A stretch of 64,000 bases of DNA from Candidatus Krumholzibacteriota bacterium. GTDB lineage: Bacteria > Krumholzibacteriota > Krumholzibacteriia > Krumholzibacteriales > Krumholzibacteriaceae. The notes beneath the pieces were generated by a model. It was not told the DNA's origin. It was given only the letters and a program-made list of their open reading frames with translations, and did not search any database. Each line of letters starts with the position of its first letter. Within the stretch, counting starts at the first letter, position 1. The stretch spans positions 1 to 64,000 of the forward strand of contig JAFGCX010000035.1 of the NCBI GenBank assembly GCA_016932415.1, in the 5' to 3' direction. A program made the position numbers and the translations under genes. Shown in pieces: positions 51,399 through 60,518 of this stretch.

Positions 51399-52253
51399 TC
51401 AGTCTGCAAGTTTCCACAATTGACGTTTGGCAAGCACGGTTGTCGAGCCGACTTCCTGGAAATGCAGAGCTGTCGCTTCGCTTATCCCGGCGTAGTATTC
51501 TATCCCCTCGGCGGTTTCAAGATAGAGAGTCGAATATATGACGCAGGCGGCAAGGTACGATCCGAACAATGACGGGTGATTCCAGTCATCCTGGTGAAGG
51601 TAGTGAAGTGGATTGTGAAGTTCCGTTATTATAGCGCGAAAAGCCGATCCCACCGGTGCTATGACGAAATCGACCTGTCCGGCGAATAGCAGCGTATTGT
51701 CGATTATCCTCTGCTGCATCACGTCATATGTCTCGAAGATCCACGGAAATTCTTTCATAAACGTCATGCCGTCCTCGTAAGCCCATGGCATGAAATAGAC
51801 CATCTTTGTCCGCTCGCAGTTCCCGTGTATCTTTGCTTCAAGGGTCACCAGGGAAGGCAGAAGGGGGTGGAGCAGCGTCGTCGAGCTGAAAGGGTTATCC
51901 GGTTCAGGATAGGCGATAGTGGTGCATCCACCCTGCAGGAATATATAATCCCATTCTTTTTCATTTATCCTGAGCGCCGTGGCAGAGCTTTTGGCGTGAT
52001 AGTCGAGGTACCTGCCTGGAACGATCTCGGTCGATATATTGATATCTTTTCCCGAAGCAGCGATAAGATCTCCGACCATTGACGGCAGGTCGTTCGACGC
52101 GAAATAACTGCTGCCTATGAAAAGAATATCGAGCGGAGTGTCCGGTTTTGTTTCGGGAGCGCTCACACTCTCCGGTCCGCAGGAAACAAGTAAAACAATA
52201 AGGCCGGGAATGGTCAATATCACCAATTGTCGCGGGAGCCTGTAATATTTCAT
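51399..52253 (-). CDS. SGNH/GDSL-type hydrolase-like lipoprotein
   Basis: 284 aa from the ATG at 52253 with AAGGAG upstream; the earlier GTG is less likely. The lipobox is LLVSC (Cys25). Block I is LDILFIGSSYFASNDLP (about 40-56), with S in the FIGSS position in place of the GDS consensus. A glycine-containing middle block is DYIFLQGGCTT, and the Asp-His end is DDWNHPSLFGSYLAACVIY (about 228). This layout fits DUF4886/SGNH proteins, often deacetylases or esterases acting on glycans. Activity is not certain. It is divergent from the sensor kinase gene, 250 bases apart. Confidence 0.7.
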   Translation of the reverse strand: MKYYRLPRQLVILTIPGLIVLLVSCGPESVSAPETKPDTPLDILFIGSSYFASNDLPSMVGDLIAASGKDINISTEIVPGRYLDYHAKSSATALRINEKEWDYIFLQGGCTTIAYPEPDNPFSSTTLLHPLLPSLVTLEAKIHGNCERTKMVYFMPWAYEDGMTFMKEFPWIFETYDVMQQRIIDNTLLFAGQVDFVIAPVGSAFRAIITELHNPLHYLHQDDWNHPSLFGSYLAACVIYSTLYLETAEGIEYYAGISEATALHFQEVGSTTVLAKRQLWKLAD

Positions 52254-52504
52254 CTCTACTCCTTCCTCGCGGATCACAATTCTCTTTTATATCCTGAATT
52301 TATCCTGTTCGAACGATAGAAAGAGAAATTTTAGATCAAAGACAGCTTCAGCTTCCCTGACAGCGCGATTTCCCCGATGAATGACGCCTGGAGGTATTAT
52401 CCCGCTGTTCATAAGTCTTTTTCCGCCTCCGGGCGATTTTAATTTTCATTAAATTGCCAGGAAGGTATATTTATGGCGAATCTTCAATTCGGCGGGGAAT
52501 TTCA

Positions 52505-53572
52505 ATGGCAGGTCCGATCATAAAATTCAACCATAGGCGCGTTCTATCCCATGCCGGGTTCTGGATCGCCTATCTCGCGATCAATACTTTCATCTATGGT
52601 TATCCCGAGGGGAATTACAAGCTCCAGTTATCTCTTTTTCTCCTCTATATGCCAGCGACAATGCTGGCGACGTACTTTACGACATATCTCCTGATTCCGT
52701 ATTTTCTTCTGCGAAAAAAACTGACCCTCTTTTTTCTCCTTACCCTGGTCTCCTCTTTTCTGTTCGGCATGCTGCAGCAATTGAATGTCGTATATCTGGT
52801 CGTACCGAAGTATATGCCTGAATATACAGGTCGGTATACATTGATCTCGTTCGGGATCACATACCGGATCGTTGCGATATATACCACCGTGGCGATAGCG
52901 GCGTCGATCAAGCTGCTCAAGTACTGGTACAGAACGGAGTATTTGAAGCAGCAGGTCGAGAAGGAAAAGCTAAGGGCAGAGCTCGCATACCTGAAGGCAC
53001 AGATCCATCCTCATTTTCTCTTCAACACTCTTAACAACCTCTACGCGCTTACCCTGAAGAACGATTCCCGCGCTCCGGAGATCGTCCTTAAGCTTTCCGA
53101 GCTTCTCGACTATATTCTTTATGAATGCGGCACGCCGGTGATCAGTCTGAAGAAGGAGATCGCTCTTATGGAAAACTATATCGAGCTTGAAAAACTGAGA
53201 TATGGTACGAGGCTCAATATTGATTTCCGCGTCGACGGAAAAGATGACAGGATCGAGATCGCCCCGCTGCTTCTCCTGCCACTGGTGGAAAACGCCTTCA
53301 AGCACGGCACCAGCCATGATCCCAAAGATCCCTGGATGCGCATACGACTTGATATCGATGAGAACAGGATAGAATTTCTGGTAGAGAACGGAAAGTCAGG
53401 AAATGGAAAAGGCGAAAATGGGCAACATCAGGGGATAGGGCTGGAAAACGTCCAGAGGAGGCTTGAGCTTCTTTATCCGAAAAAACATGACTTCGAATTG
53501 TCTGACCTGGATGAGAGTTTTTCGGTAAAAGTCAGCATCATTTTCGATCAGACGGAGAAAGACGGCATATGA
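52505..53572 (+). CDS. LytS/YehU-type sensor histidine kinase
   Basis: 355 aa from the ATG at 52505 with GGGGAA upstream; an earlier TTG has no good site. Four transmembrane helices occupy about 12-140, with no large sensor domain. A coiled-coil-like segment (LKQQVEKEKLRAELAYLKAQ) leads into the His_kinase (PF06580) domain with the phosphoacceptor H in QIHPHFLFNTLNNLY (about 161-175). The ATPase part contains LLPLVENAFKHG (about 257-268) and GIGLENVQRRL. It pairs with the response regulator gene, which starts inside its stop codon. It is a cytoplasmic-membrane sensor; the signal is unknown. Confidence 0.88.
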   Translation: MAGPIIKFNHRRVLSHAGFWIAYLAINTFIYGYPEGNYKLQLSLFLLYMPATMLATYFTTYLLIPYFLLRKKLTLFFLLTLVSSFLFGMLQQLNVVYLVVPKYMPEYTGRYTLISFGITYRIVAIYTTVAIAASIKLLKYWYRTEYLKQQVEKEKLRAELAYLKAQIHPHFLFNTLNNLYALTLKNDSRAPEIVLKLSELLDYILYECGTPVISLKKEIALMENYIELEKLRYGTRLNIDFRVDGKDDRIEIAPLLLLPLVENAFKHGTSHDPKDPWMRIRLDIDENRIEFLVENGKSGNGKGENGQHQGIGLENVQRRLELLYPKKHDFELSDLDESFSVKVSIIFDQTEKDGI

Positions 53573-54291
53573 AAAACCGGTGTATTATCGTAGACGACGA
53601 ACCGCTCGCGATAGAAGTGATCGCGAATCATCTCGAGCGGTTCAGCGAGTTCGAGATAGCGTCGACGTGCGCGAACGCCGCTGAAGCTCTGGAAGTCCTG
53701 AAATCTGAAAAGATCGACCTGATGTTTCTTGATATCCAGATGCCTGATATCAAGGGAACCGATTTTCTCAGGTTGCTCGACAATCCGCCGGCAGTGATAT
53801 TCACGACCGCCTACCGCGATTTCGCGCTCGAAGGATACGAGCTTTCAGTTCTTGACTATCTTGTGAAACCTGTCTCTTTTGACAGGTTCATGAAGGCGAT
53901 CAACAGATATCTCGATAGCCGCGGAAAGAAAAAAGAACGATCCGCCGCCGATGAACCGATTCCGTCGGGCAATGGATATATCAACGTGAAAAGCGAACGG
54001 AAAACTGTCCGCGTTCCGCTGGACCGGATCATCTACCTTGAGGCGATGAAAGATTATGTCAATATAGTATCGACAGATGGTCATATCATGACGAACACGG
54101 CGATGCATATCCTTGAGGCAGGGCTGCCTCCGGAGAATTTTCTCCGTATCCACAGGTCGTATGTCGTGTCGATCGACAGGGTGAACTCATTCAATTCGGA
54201 GATGATAGAAACAGGTAAAAAGCAACTTCCGATCGGGAGAAGTTACAAAAAACGCGTGATGAAGATCCTCGAGTCGCCTCGAAGCGGATGA
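53569..54291 (+). CDS. LytTR-family response regulator
   Basis: 240 aa; ATGA overlap with the kinase gene. The receiver domain (1-120) has acidic pair D9/D10, phosphoacceptor D55 in LMFLDIQMPD, and YLVKPVSFDRF at the end. The LytTR DNA-binding domain (about 138-235) contains RIIYLEAMKDYVNIVSTDG, HRSYVVSIDRVNS and QLPIGRSYKKRV. It is the partner of the LytS-type kinase. The targets are not in sight; no clear LytTR direct-repeat site was found in the 250-bp divergent region upstream. Confidence 0.9.
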   Translation: MKNRCIIVDDEPLAIEVIANHLERFSEFEIASTCANAAEALEVLKSEKIDLMFLDIQMPDIKGTDFLRLLDNPPAVIFTTAYRDFALEGYELSVLDYLVKPVSFDRFMKAINRYLDSRGKKKERSAADEPIPSGNGYINVKSERKTVRVPLDRIIYLEAMKDYVNIVSTDGHIMTNTAMHILEAGLPPENFLRIHRSYVVSIDRVNSFNSEMIETGKKQLPIGRSYKKRVMKILESPRSG

Positions 54292-54365
54292 TGACGTCAG
54301 ATCTGCCGGTGTTCTTTTCCGTGATCGCGGCGCCGCGCGGCTGGCATCTTCAATTGCCCCGGATG

Positions 54366-55499
54366 TCACTTTCCTTTGACTAATTCGCAAAGATTCTCGA
54401 TGACATATTCGATCTCGCCGGCAGTGAGTTTCGGATAGAATGGGATGGTCAGCGTCCTCGATCCGATCTCCTCTGCCGCTGGAAAATCCCCCTTTTTATA
54501 ACCGAATCTTTCCCGGTAATATGTCATCAGGTGAAGGGGATGGAAATTTATCGACATTCCTATGCCCCTTTTCTGCATTCCCGCCATCACCGCGTCGCGC
54601 CTGTCAGGGTCTACCAGAAGAGTGATCAGGTGGAAGGCGTGAGTGGCTTCAGGCCTTACGGAGTGCAGTTCGATACCTTCGATCCCGGAAAAGGCGTCAT
54701 GGTACCTGGCGTATATCTCCCGGCGCCTTTCAAGCATCGACGGGAGTTTTTTCATCTGTTCGTTGAGTATCGCGGCGTGGATATTGTCCATGTTGTATTT
54801 CCATCCGAGGATACTGACGTCGTACTGTTCGAAATGATCGGTATAGCGCTCCATCGCGTTGCGATCGAAACCGTGAAGCCTGAGCTGGCGGAGCAGTTCG
54901 TTCTTGTCATGGTCCTTCACCGATATCGCGCCTCCCTCGCCGGAGGTGATGTTCTTGGTCGCGTAAAAGCTGAAACAGGCATAGTCGCCGTAGTGGCCGG
55001 GTTTTTTGCCGTTCCACTCAGCCTCGAGAGAATGAGCGGCGTCTTCGACGATGAAGAGTCCGTGCCTGTCGGCGATCGCGCGGAGAGCTTCCATATCGCA
55101 CATCTGGCCGTAGAGGTGTACTGGCAGGATCGCGCGGGTGCGCCCGGTGACGGCGGAGGCTACGGCCGCGGGATCGATATTCCCCGTAGACCGGTCGATA
55201 TCGGCAAGGACAGGAGTCGCTCCGGTCATCAGGATGGCATTGACAGAGCCTATGAAGGTAAGCGGCGTGGTGATGACTTCATCCCCCGGACCGACGCCCC
55301 CGGCGAGAAGGGCGAGCTGCATCGCCGCCGTGCAGCTTGTGACAGCCGCCGTGAAGGGAAGGTCGAGGTAGCTGGCAAGGGTCGACTCGAATTCGGCCAC
55401 TTCGTTACCGGTCGTAAGGAAGAGCGACCTGAGGACTCCGCCGACTCTCGCGATCTCCTCCTCCCCGACGCTGTGCCTGAAGAATTCTACTTTTCTCAA
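54366..55499 (-). CDS. DegT/DnrJ/EryC1/StrS-type sugar aminotransferase
   Basis: 377 aa from a TTG at 55499 with GAGGAAAG upstream; TTGA overlaps the stop of the upstream cation-efflux gene. PLP-dependent, cytoplasmic. Motifs: VTSCTAAMQLALLAGGVGPGDEVI (about 53-76), DIDRSTGNIDP, PVHLYGQMCDMEAL, VEDAAHSLEA (151-160) and the PLP lysine K182 in SFYATKNITSGEGG. Such enzymes aminate keto-sugar nucleotides for O-antigen, capsule or glycoprotein glycans. No other sugar-nucleotide gene is in the window, so the product is open. Length matches the family (365-400 aa). Confidence 0.88.
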   Translation of the reverse strand: MRKVEFFRHSVGEEEIARVGGVLRSLFLTTGNEVAEFESTLASYLDLPFTAAVTSCTAAMQLALLAGGVGPGDEVITTPLTFIGSVNAILMTGATPVLADIDRSTGNIDPAAVASAVTGRTRAILPVHLYGQMCDMEALRAIADRHGLFIVEDAAHSLEAEWNGKKPGHYGDYACFSFYATKNITSGEGGAISVKDHDKNELLRQLRLHGFDRNAMERYTDHFEQYDVSILGWKYNMDNIHAAILNEQMKKLPSMLERRREIYARYHDAFSGIEGIELHSVRPEATHAFHLITLLVDPDRRDAVMAGMQKRGIGMSINFHPLHLMTYYRERFGYKKGDFPAAEEIGSRTLTIPFYPKLTAGEIEYVIENLCELVKGK

Positions 55500-56407
55500 T
55501 CTTTCCTCTCTTCATATGGATCGACATGGACGAGTACTTTTTCGACTTCGGGGTACTCTTCAGTTATCCTTTCGACGACGGCATCGACGATGCGATGGGA
55601 ATCGGCAACCGTCATGAGCGGATCGACCTGTATGTGGATCTCCATTCTTATCCTGTCGGCATAATACCTTGCCATAAGATCGTGGCATTCACGAACGCCG
55701 TCGATATCAGCGGTCAAGCCCCGGACGCGGTCGAGGAACTCTTTTGACGGCGAAGTATCTATGATCTTCTTAAAGGCGCTTTTGAGAATACCGAATGAGA
55801 CTTTAATAATAAAGAAAGAAACGAGAAGGGCGGCATATGAATCAAGCACCCTGAGAGAAGGGTTGTATATCGCCACCGTTATTCCGACGAGGGTTATCAC
55901 GGAGGATATAGCGTCTGAACGATGGTGCCAGGCGTTGGCTATCATAGCTTCGCTTCGCGCCGTCCTGCCGATCCTCACCGTCAGATGATAGAGGATCTCC
56001 TTAAACGCCACTGAAAGGGCGGCGATTATTATGGTATACCCGTGGGGGATCGCGATCTCACCCCTGTATATCGCCATCGAAGCGTCTATCCCTATTCTGA
56101 AAGCGGCGAGAAGGAGCGTCACCCCGACGAAGAGCGTGGCTACGCTTTCGATCTTGCCATGGCCATAGGGGTGGTCTTCGTCGCTTTCCTTCGCGAGGAA
56201 ATGCAGGCCGATAAGTACGACAATATCGGAGATGAAGTCAGAGACTGAATGTATTCCGTCGGCGAGAAGGGCCCTGCTTTGGCCGAATATGCCTCCGAGG
56301 ATCTTCAGAACGATAAGGAAAGCATTGATCCAGATACTGGCCCAGGTGATTTTTCTTCCAGATTCGATCCCGTGACTGTGATGAGCGTGGCCGCTGTGAC
56401 TGCTCAT
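55496..56407 (-). CDS. Cation diffusion facilitator (CDF) efflux transporter
   Basis: 303 aa. A His-rich start (HSGHAHHSHG) may chelate metal. Six transmembrane helices lie in about 22-205, including HSVSDFISDIVVLIG with the metal-site HxxxD pattern (residues about 53-57) and WHHRSDAISSVITL (H/D site of TM5). The cytoplasmic domain is about 215-300 and contains RMEIHIQVDPLMTVADSHRIVD. It exports Zn2+, Co2+, Fe2+ or a similar ion in exchange for protons; specificity cannot be read. It is translationally coupled (4-base overlap) to the aminotransferase gene, an odd pairing. Confidence 0.9.
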   Translation of the reverse strand: MSSHSGHAHHSHGIESGRKITWASIWINAFLIVLKILGGIFGQSRALLADGIHSVSDFISDIVVLIGLHFLAKESDEDHPYGHGKIESVATLFVGVTLLLAAFRIGIDASMAIYRGEIAIPHGYTIIIAALSVAFKEILYHLTVRIGRTARSEAMIANAWHHRSDAISSVITLVGITVAIYNPSLRVLDSYAALLVSFFIIKVSFGILKSAFKKIIDTSPSKEFLDRVRGLTADIDGVRECHDLMARYYADRIRMEIHIQVDPLMTVADSHRIVDAVVERITEEYPEVEKVLVHVDPYEERKD

Positions 56408-56438
56408 TATATCCTCTGCCGTTACTGTCCCATGAGAC

Positions 56439-56465
56439 GGGACCGCCCCGGTAAGGGGAGGTCCC
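56439..56465. terminator. GC-rich stem-loop between protease and CDF genes
   Basis: GGGACC-G-CCCC (56439-56449) pairs with GGGG-A-GGTCCC (56455-56465) around a GGTAA-type loop. It is the likely 3' end of the minus-strand protease transcript; there is no T-run. Confidence 0.5.
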
Positions 56466-56498
56466 GCTTATGGCAGCGATTATATTCTTTGCTTGATC

Positions 56499-59400
56499 CT
56501 AGCGCAAGTAGACTATTTTCCTCGTCTGCCGGAATTTCCCCGCTTTTATCCTGCAGAAATAGACTCCCGAAGTGACGGAACGTTTCGCGCCGTCTTTTCC
56601 GTCCCAGGCGGTGAAATGCCTGCCCGGTTCCCTGGTGACCTTTTCAAGTGTTCTCACCAGGCGTCCGGCAGGATCGAAGATCGATAGTTCAACGTCGCAT
56701 CTCTCTGAAAGGGTATACGCTATCGTCGTGTTTCCATTGAAAGGATTCGGGTAGTTCTGTTCCAGAGCGGTCGCGTATACCGGAGTGCCAGGTTCTTCCT
56801 CATCTTCTCCGACCCCCGTTGGATCGAAGACGGAGAAGAAATCGTCGCTGGTGTCCTCTCCCTCGTTCAATCCGGAGTCGAAGGCGACCACCCTGATCAG
56901 GCACGAGTCGGCGACCATGGAAGGAGCGAACCAAACATAAAGCGAATCGTTATCCTCTCCCTGGGCGACAAGTTCAAAATCGTCTCCACCGTTCGAAGAG
57001 AACCAGATGCTGACTGAATCGACACCGATATTGTCCGTCGCTATCCAGGCGATATTTACCGGGTCTCCCGTCTCGAAATATTCTCCGCCGTTCGGCAGGG
57101 TCACTGTCACGACCGGATCGATATTATCGACGCCGGAGACGCACGCTCTGGCCTGGGGCGAATATCCCCCCGCGTATCCCGCGAGGTCCACGGCCGACAC
57201 CCGGTAATAATGACATCCGTCAAGATGCGTTACGTCGAGAGTGGTCAGGCCTCCGGTGACAGTGCCGAGGAAGTTCGTCTCGAGCGGCCGGAACCGGTCG
57301 GTAAGTGAAGAGTATATGGCGTAATAGTCAAGCCCAGGAGATGACAGGGCGGACCATTCGATATGTATCGTCGAATCGTTGAGCGCCGAGGCGGTAAGCC
57401 CGGCGATATGATCAGGAGCTGCAAAGAGAGCCCCTTCTCCTCCATACGCCCCCATATCGGCCGTCGAGCCGTCGGGGTCGCCGCCAAGGGAAGGATCGCC
57501 GCCGTCTATCCCAGCCGAGTGAAGGGCAAGGTGATAGTCCAGGGCCGTAGTGTCTGCATAATGGGGATTTTCAAAGATATTCGTACTGTCCGAATCGATC
57601 ATGAAGAGATCTTCAGGGAAATTTCCGAAGATGTCGTTGTACTGAAGAGTGATCTTCACCTGGCTTGTCGCCTGCAGCCCGTACTTGCGTCCGTAGGTGA
57701 CGAGGTTGTTTGTTATCGACGTCGTTTCCATGTTGGCCAGAAAGAGATTGCCGCCGCCGAACGCCGCCGTGTTTCTGTCAACGGTATTGTTGATTATCTC
57801 GCCCCACGAGCTGTCGGCATAGACGCCGCCGCCGACGAAGGCGGCCTCATTGAGCGCTATTATCGAGTTTTTCAGCGAAAAGCTGGCGCATTTATGGAAA
57901 AGGCCCCCTGCCATACTTGTAGAATAATTATCAATGACGCTCATACGAGAGCCGGTGAATGAAGAACGTTCGATATATAAGCCTCCGCCGGTGTTTTTTG
58001 AGGAATTTCCGGAGATCGTGTCGCCGGAAGATGTGACTGGGCTGAAACGGGCGTAGACACCTCCGCCGTAGACATACCCGGAGTTCGACGTTATGCTGTT
58101 ATTTTCAAGTTCCACAGAGGAGTGGAGGGCATAGATTCCGCCGCCGTTCTTCGTTCCGCCATAGTCAGCATTCGGAAAAGACCTCGAGATGACATTCCCC
58201 GAAATCACGGCGTTTGTCTGATAGAGGTAAATCCCACCGCCCGACTGCGCCGAGCAGCTGTCGATCGTATTGTCCTCGATCGTTACATCGCCGTTGTAAC
58301 ATGAGATCCCCCCTCCGCCGCTGAAACCCGAGGCGTTAGTGTAACCGCAATCGAAGATCGTGTTGTTTCTTATCACGGGAGATGAGTTGTAGCAGAATAT
58401 CCCTCCGCCATAGAGGCCATTTGACGGGATGAGGGCGCTTTTTCCCGTTCCACCGGCGATAGTGAACCCGTCGATGCCGCAGGGGAGGGTCGTAGTGTTC
58501 ATGAACGAGACTACGCTTCCCACCGACTGCAGCCTTGAGATATAGACCCGCGGGTCTCTCCCCGAGAATCCGGCGTTCCAACCCCCGAGAAGCCAGACAG
58601 GTTTCGAGACGGTGACCGGCCCGACGTAGACGTGTTCTCCAGCGACCATGATCGTGTCGTTGTCGTCGGCGAAATCGACAGCGTCCTGCACGTTATGCGC
58701 CGCCCAGGCAGGTATCGAATATGGTTCGCGGTTGTCGCCGTCAGGCGAGACATATTTGTACGGCGGCCCGACTATCGTAAAATCAGCGTCGCTCTCGTCA
58801 AATCCGCCGATCACTCCGTCAAGCCAGGCTACGATCTTGATCCTCGCGCTTTTTACCGGAGTCTCGGTGACGGACCAGATCAGGCTGTCGACAGTCCCTT
58901 CAAGACCATTCGCCAGCGACATCTCGTAAGTGTCGCCGCTGTTGAAACTGAGAAAAACATTAACCGAATCGGGCACTGCCCTTCCAAGAGTCCAGTTGAT
59001 CTCGTAGAGCTCTTCCATGTCAAGCTCTTCGCCGCCGTTGGGATTATCGAGATGCACCAGGACGCTGCTCGGCTGATATTCTATCTGGTAAGGAAAAGAG
59101 CCGATGCTGCAGACGCCGTATTGTATATAGCAAAATCCATCGGTCCCCCAGTCCTCTCCCCAGCTGTTCTTCATTATCCACGCGCCCTCGCCGCCGCAGG
59201 CGTTATCGTCCCATCCGACAAGCAGGACGGCGTGGTTCGGCGTGTCAGCGTAATCGTGGTCGTAGCAGCCGGAGTAATAACTGCTGAAGTCATCATGGGC
59301 GAACATGCCGCACGCCACAGGACCGTAATCGTAGATAGCCTGCTTGATCTGCGAGGGCTGTGTGGAGATCGACCAGAACGAGTTGATCCACGCCAGTTTT

Positions 59401-59984
59401 TCGCAGCCGTCCATCACGCACGGGAGTCCGTCCGTCGCCTGGTAAGGCATGCAGTTCTCATGGACAGCCCCCCTGTCGCGCAGGAGCTCATGCGCGCCTG
59501 CCACCCATCCGCCACCGCAGTCTCCTCCCCATGTGTCGCAATCGACGACCGCCTGTTCGGAGAGATCGAGGATCCTCTGGTCGTATATCCTCGCGTGCGC
59601 CTCGAGCTGGCCGATCGCGGCGAAAGCCCAGCATGAGCCGCAACTTCCCTGGTTTTTCGCGATCGTAACGCCGCTGTGTCCGCGCCAGTCGTAGTAAGCT
59701 GGCAGGGCGGCTGATTCGGCAAGGACCCGAAGGGGCATCTGTTCCCATTCTTCTGCCGTCGGGGGTATCATGCCGCTGAGACGCTGCCTTTCGGCGTAGG
59801 GAAGCGAACCGGCGGTGGTCAATCCCGCCGTCCAGTGGCCTCCCTTTTCGGCGATCTCACGGTTGATCCTGTCGACTCTTTCCCGCGGCGATTCCTCTTC
59901 CGCGGAAAAGGCTGCCGCCGAGAAGGCGAAGACAGCGAGGAAGATAAGTGATATCAAGTAACTTTTTCGATGACGCTGAAACAT
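56499..59984 (-). CDS. Secreted papain-like (C1A) protease with Ig, beta-helix and C-terminal sorting domains
   Basis: 1161 aa with the ribosome site AAGGAG and a signal peptide (cleavage near FSAEE). A short propeptide-like segment (about 30-95) precedes the C1A domain (about 96-300). Catalytic residues: Q112 and C118 (NQGSCGSCWAF), H251 (PNHAVLLVGWDD) and N273 (MKNSWGEDW). Next come an Ig-like domain (about 303-405), a right-handed beta-helix of parallel Asn/Gly-rich turns (about 430-830; GGGIYL, NNSITSN, NNTVDRN), an FN3 domain (about 845-940) and a second Ig-like domain (about 945-1050). The sorting domain (about 1070-1161) has LEQNYPNPFNGNTTIAYTL and RKIVYLR. It is exported and surface-bound or released. 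A chagasin-like inhibitor is encoded at 108-518. Confidence 0.92.
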   Translation of the reverse strand: MFQRHRKSYLISLIFLAVFAFSAAAFSAEEESPRERVDRINREIAEKGGHWTAGLTTAGSLPYAERQRLSGMIPPTAEEWEQMPLRVLAESAALPAYYDWRGHSGVTIAKNQGSCGSCWAFAAIGQLEAHARIYDQRILDLSEQAVVDCDTWGGDCGGGWVAGAHELLRDRGAVHENCMPYQATDGLPCVMDGCEKLAWINSFWSISTQPSQIKQAIYDYGPVACGMFAHDDFSSYYSGCYDHDYADTPNHAVLLVGWDDNACGGEGAWIMKNSWGEDWGTDGFCYIQYGVCSIGSFPYQIEYQPSSVLVHLDNPNGGEELDMEELYEINWTLGRAVPDSVNVFLSFNSGDTYEMSLANGLEGTVDSLIWSVTETPVKSARIKIVAWLDGVIGGFDESDADFTIVGPPYKYVSPDGDNREPYSIPAWAAHNVQDAVDFADDNDTIMVAGEHVYVGPVTVSKPVWLLGGWNAGFSGRDPRVYISRLQSVGSVVSFMNTTTLPCGIDGFTIAGGTGKSALIPSNGLYGGGIFCYNSSPVIRNNTIFDCGYTNASGFSGGGGISCYNGDVTIEDNTIDSCSAQSGGGIYLYQTNAVISGNVISRSFPNADYGGTKNGGGIYALHSSVELENNSITSNSGYVYGGGVYARFSPVTSSGDTISGNSSKNTGGGLYIERSSFTGSRMSVIDNYSTSMAGGLFHKCASFSLKNSIIALNEAAFVGGGVYADSSWGEIINNTVDRNTAAFGGGNLFLANMETTSITNNLVTYGRKYGLQATSQVKITLQYNDIFGNFPEDLFMIDSDSTNIFENPHYADTTALDYHLALHSAGIDGGDPSLGGDPDGSTADMGAYGGEGALFAAPDHIAGLTASALNDSTIHIEWSALSSPGLDYYAIYSSLTDRFRPLETNFLGTVTGGLTTLDVTHLDGCHYYRVSAVDLAGYAGGYSPQARACVSGVDNIDPVVTVTLPNGGEYFETGDPVNIAWIATDNIGVDSVSIWFSSNGGDDFELVAQGEDNDSLYVWFAPSMVADSCLIRVVAFDSGLNEGEDTSDDFFSVFDPTGVGEDEEEPGTPVYATALEQNYPNPFNGNTTIAYTLSERCDVELSIFDPAGRLVRTLEKVTREPGRHFTAWDGKDGAKRSVTSGVYFCRIKAGKFRQTRKIVYLR

Positions 59985-60172
59985 AAAGGCTCTCTCCTTG
60001 AGTATCCGTGCCTGGCTTCCGACCGGTTATCTACCGAGCAAAAGTCAAGCCATCCAGGATTCCTCCTTACCGGGCGGGTATTATGATTAACAATAGGGAA
60101 CAATGAGCGTCGGTACAAGCGATTTTTACCTCTCCAGGCCGGTCACGAGGCAATGCCGCCGGGACCGATAAC

Positions 60173-60187
60173 GTCCATTATATGGAC
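60173..60187. promoter_or_regulatory. Palindrome upstream of the nfu promoter
   Basis: GTCCAT-TAT-ATGGAC (60173-60187) is a perfect dyad with a 3-base centre, ending 13 bases before the -35 box of the Fe-S scaffold gene. It is placed as an activator or operator site. The regulator is unknown; it does not match the IscR sites I know. Confidence 0.45.
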
Positions 60188-60200
60188 AATAACTTCTTTC

Positions 60201-60229
60201 TTGGAAAGTAGAGTATGATATAGTATATT
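60201..60229 (+). promoter_or_regulatory. Sigma70-type promoter of the nfu gene
   Basis: TTGGAA (60201-60206), a 17-base spacer and TATATT (60224-60229). The start codon is at 60263, giving a leader of about 27 bases with the ribosome site GGAGGT. Confidence 0.65.
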
Positions 60230-60262
60230 TTTTCCGACACAACTTATTTGGAGGTTAAAATA

Positions 60263-60490
60263 ATGTTCGAAAAAGTAAAAGCGGTACTCGAGGAGATCAG
60301 GCCAAACCTTCAGGCTGACGGAGGCGATATCAAGCTTGTATCGGTCGAGGATGGAGTGGTAATGGTAAGGCTCAAAGGGGCCTGCGCCGGCTGCCCGATG
60401 TCGCAGATGACATTGACGTTCGGAGTGGAGAAGGTCCTCAAGGAGAGGATCCCCGAGGTGGTCAAGGTAGTTCCGGTACCTTTCGAATAA
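60263..60490 (+). CDS. NifU C-terminal-domain (Nfu) iron-sulfur scaffold protein
   Basis: 75 aa from the ATG at 60263 with GGAGGT 7 bases upstream; an earlier TTG would overlap that site. It is the complete Nfu domain: VKAVLEEIRPNLQADGGDIKLVSVEDG (5-31), VRLKGACAGCPMSQMTLTFGVEKVL with the cluster-binding C41 and C44, and IPEVVKVVPV. Nfu proteins assemble or deliver [4Fe-4S] clusters in the cytoplasm. It is monocistronic: own promoter, and a strong terminator 30 bases after the stop. No isc or suf genes are nearby. Confidence 0.92.
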   Translation: MFEKVKAVLEEIRPNLQADGGDIKLVSVEDGVVMVRLKGACAGCPMSQMTLTFGVEKVLKERIPEVVKVVPVPFE

Positions 60491-60518
60491 CGGTTTATAC
60501 GAAGCCACAGAGAAGCAG

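Noticed and set aside
58632-59636. Open frame of 334 codons opposite the C1A protease gene
   Set aside because: It lies entirely antisense to the well-supported protease domain, without ribosome site or recognisable motifs.
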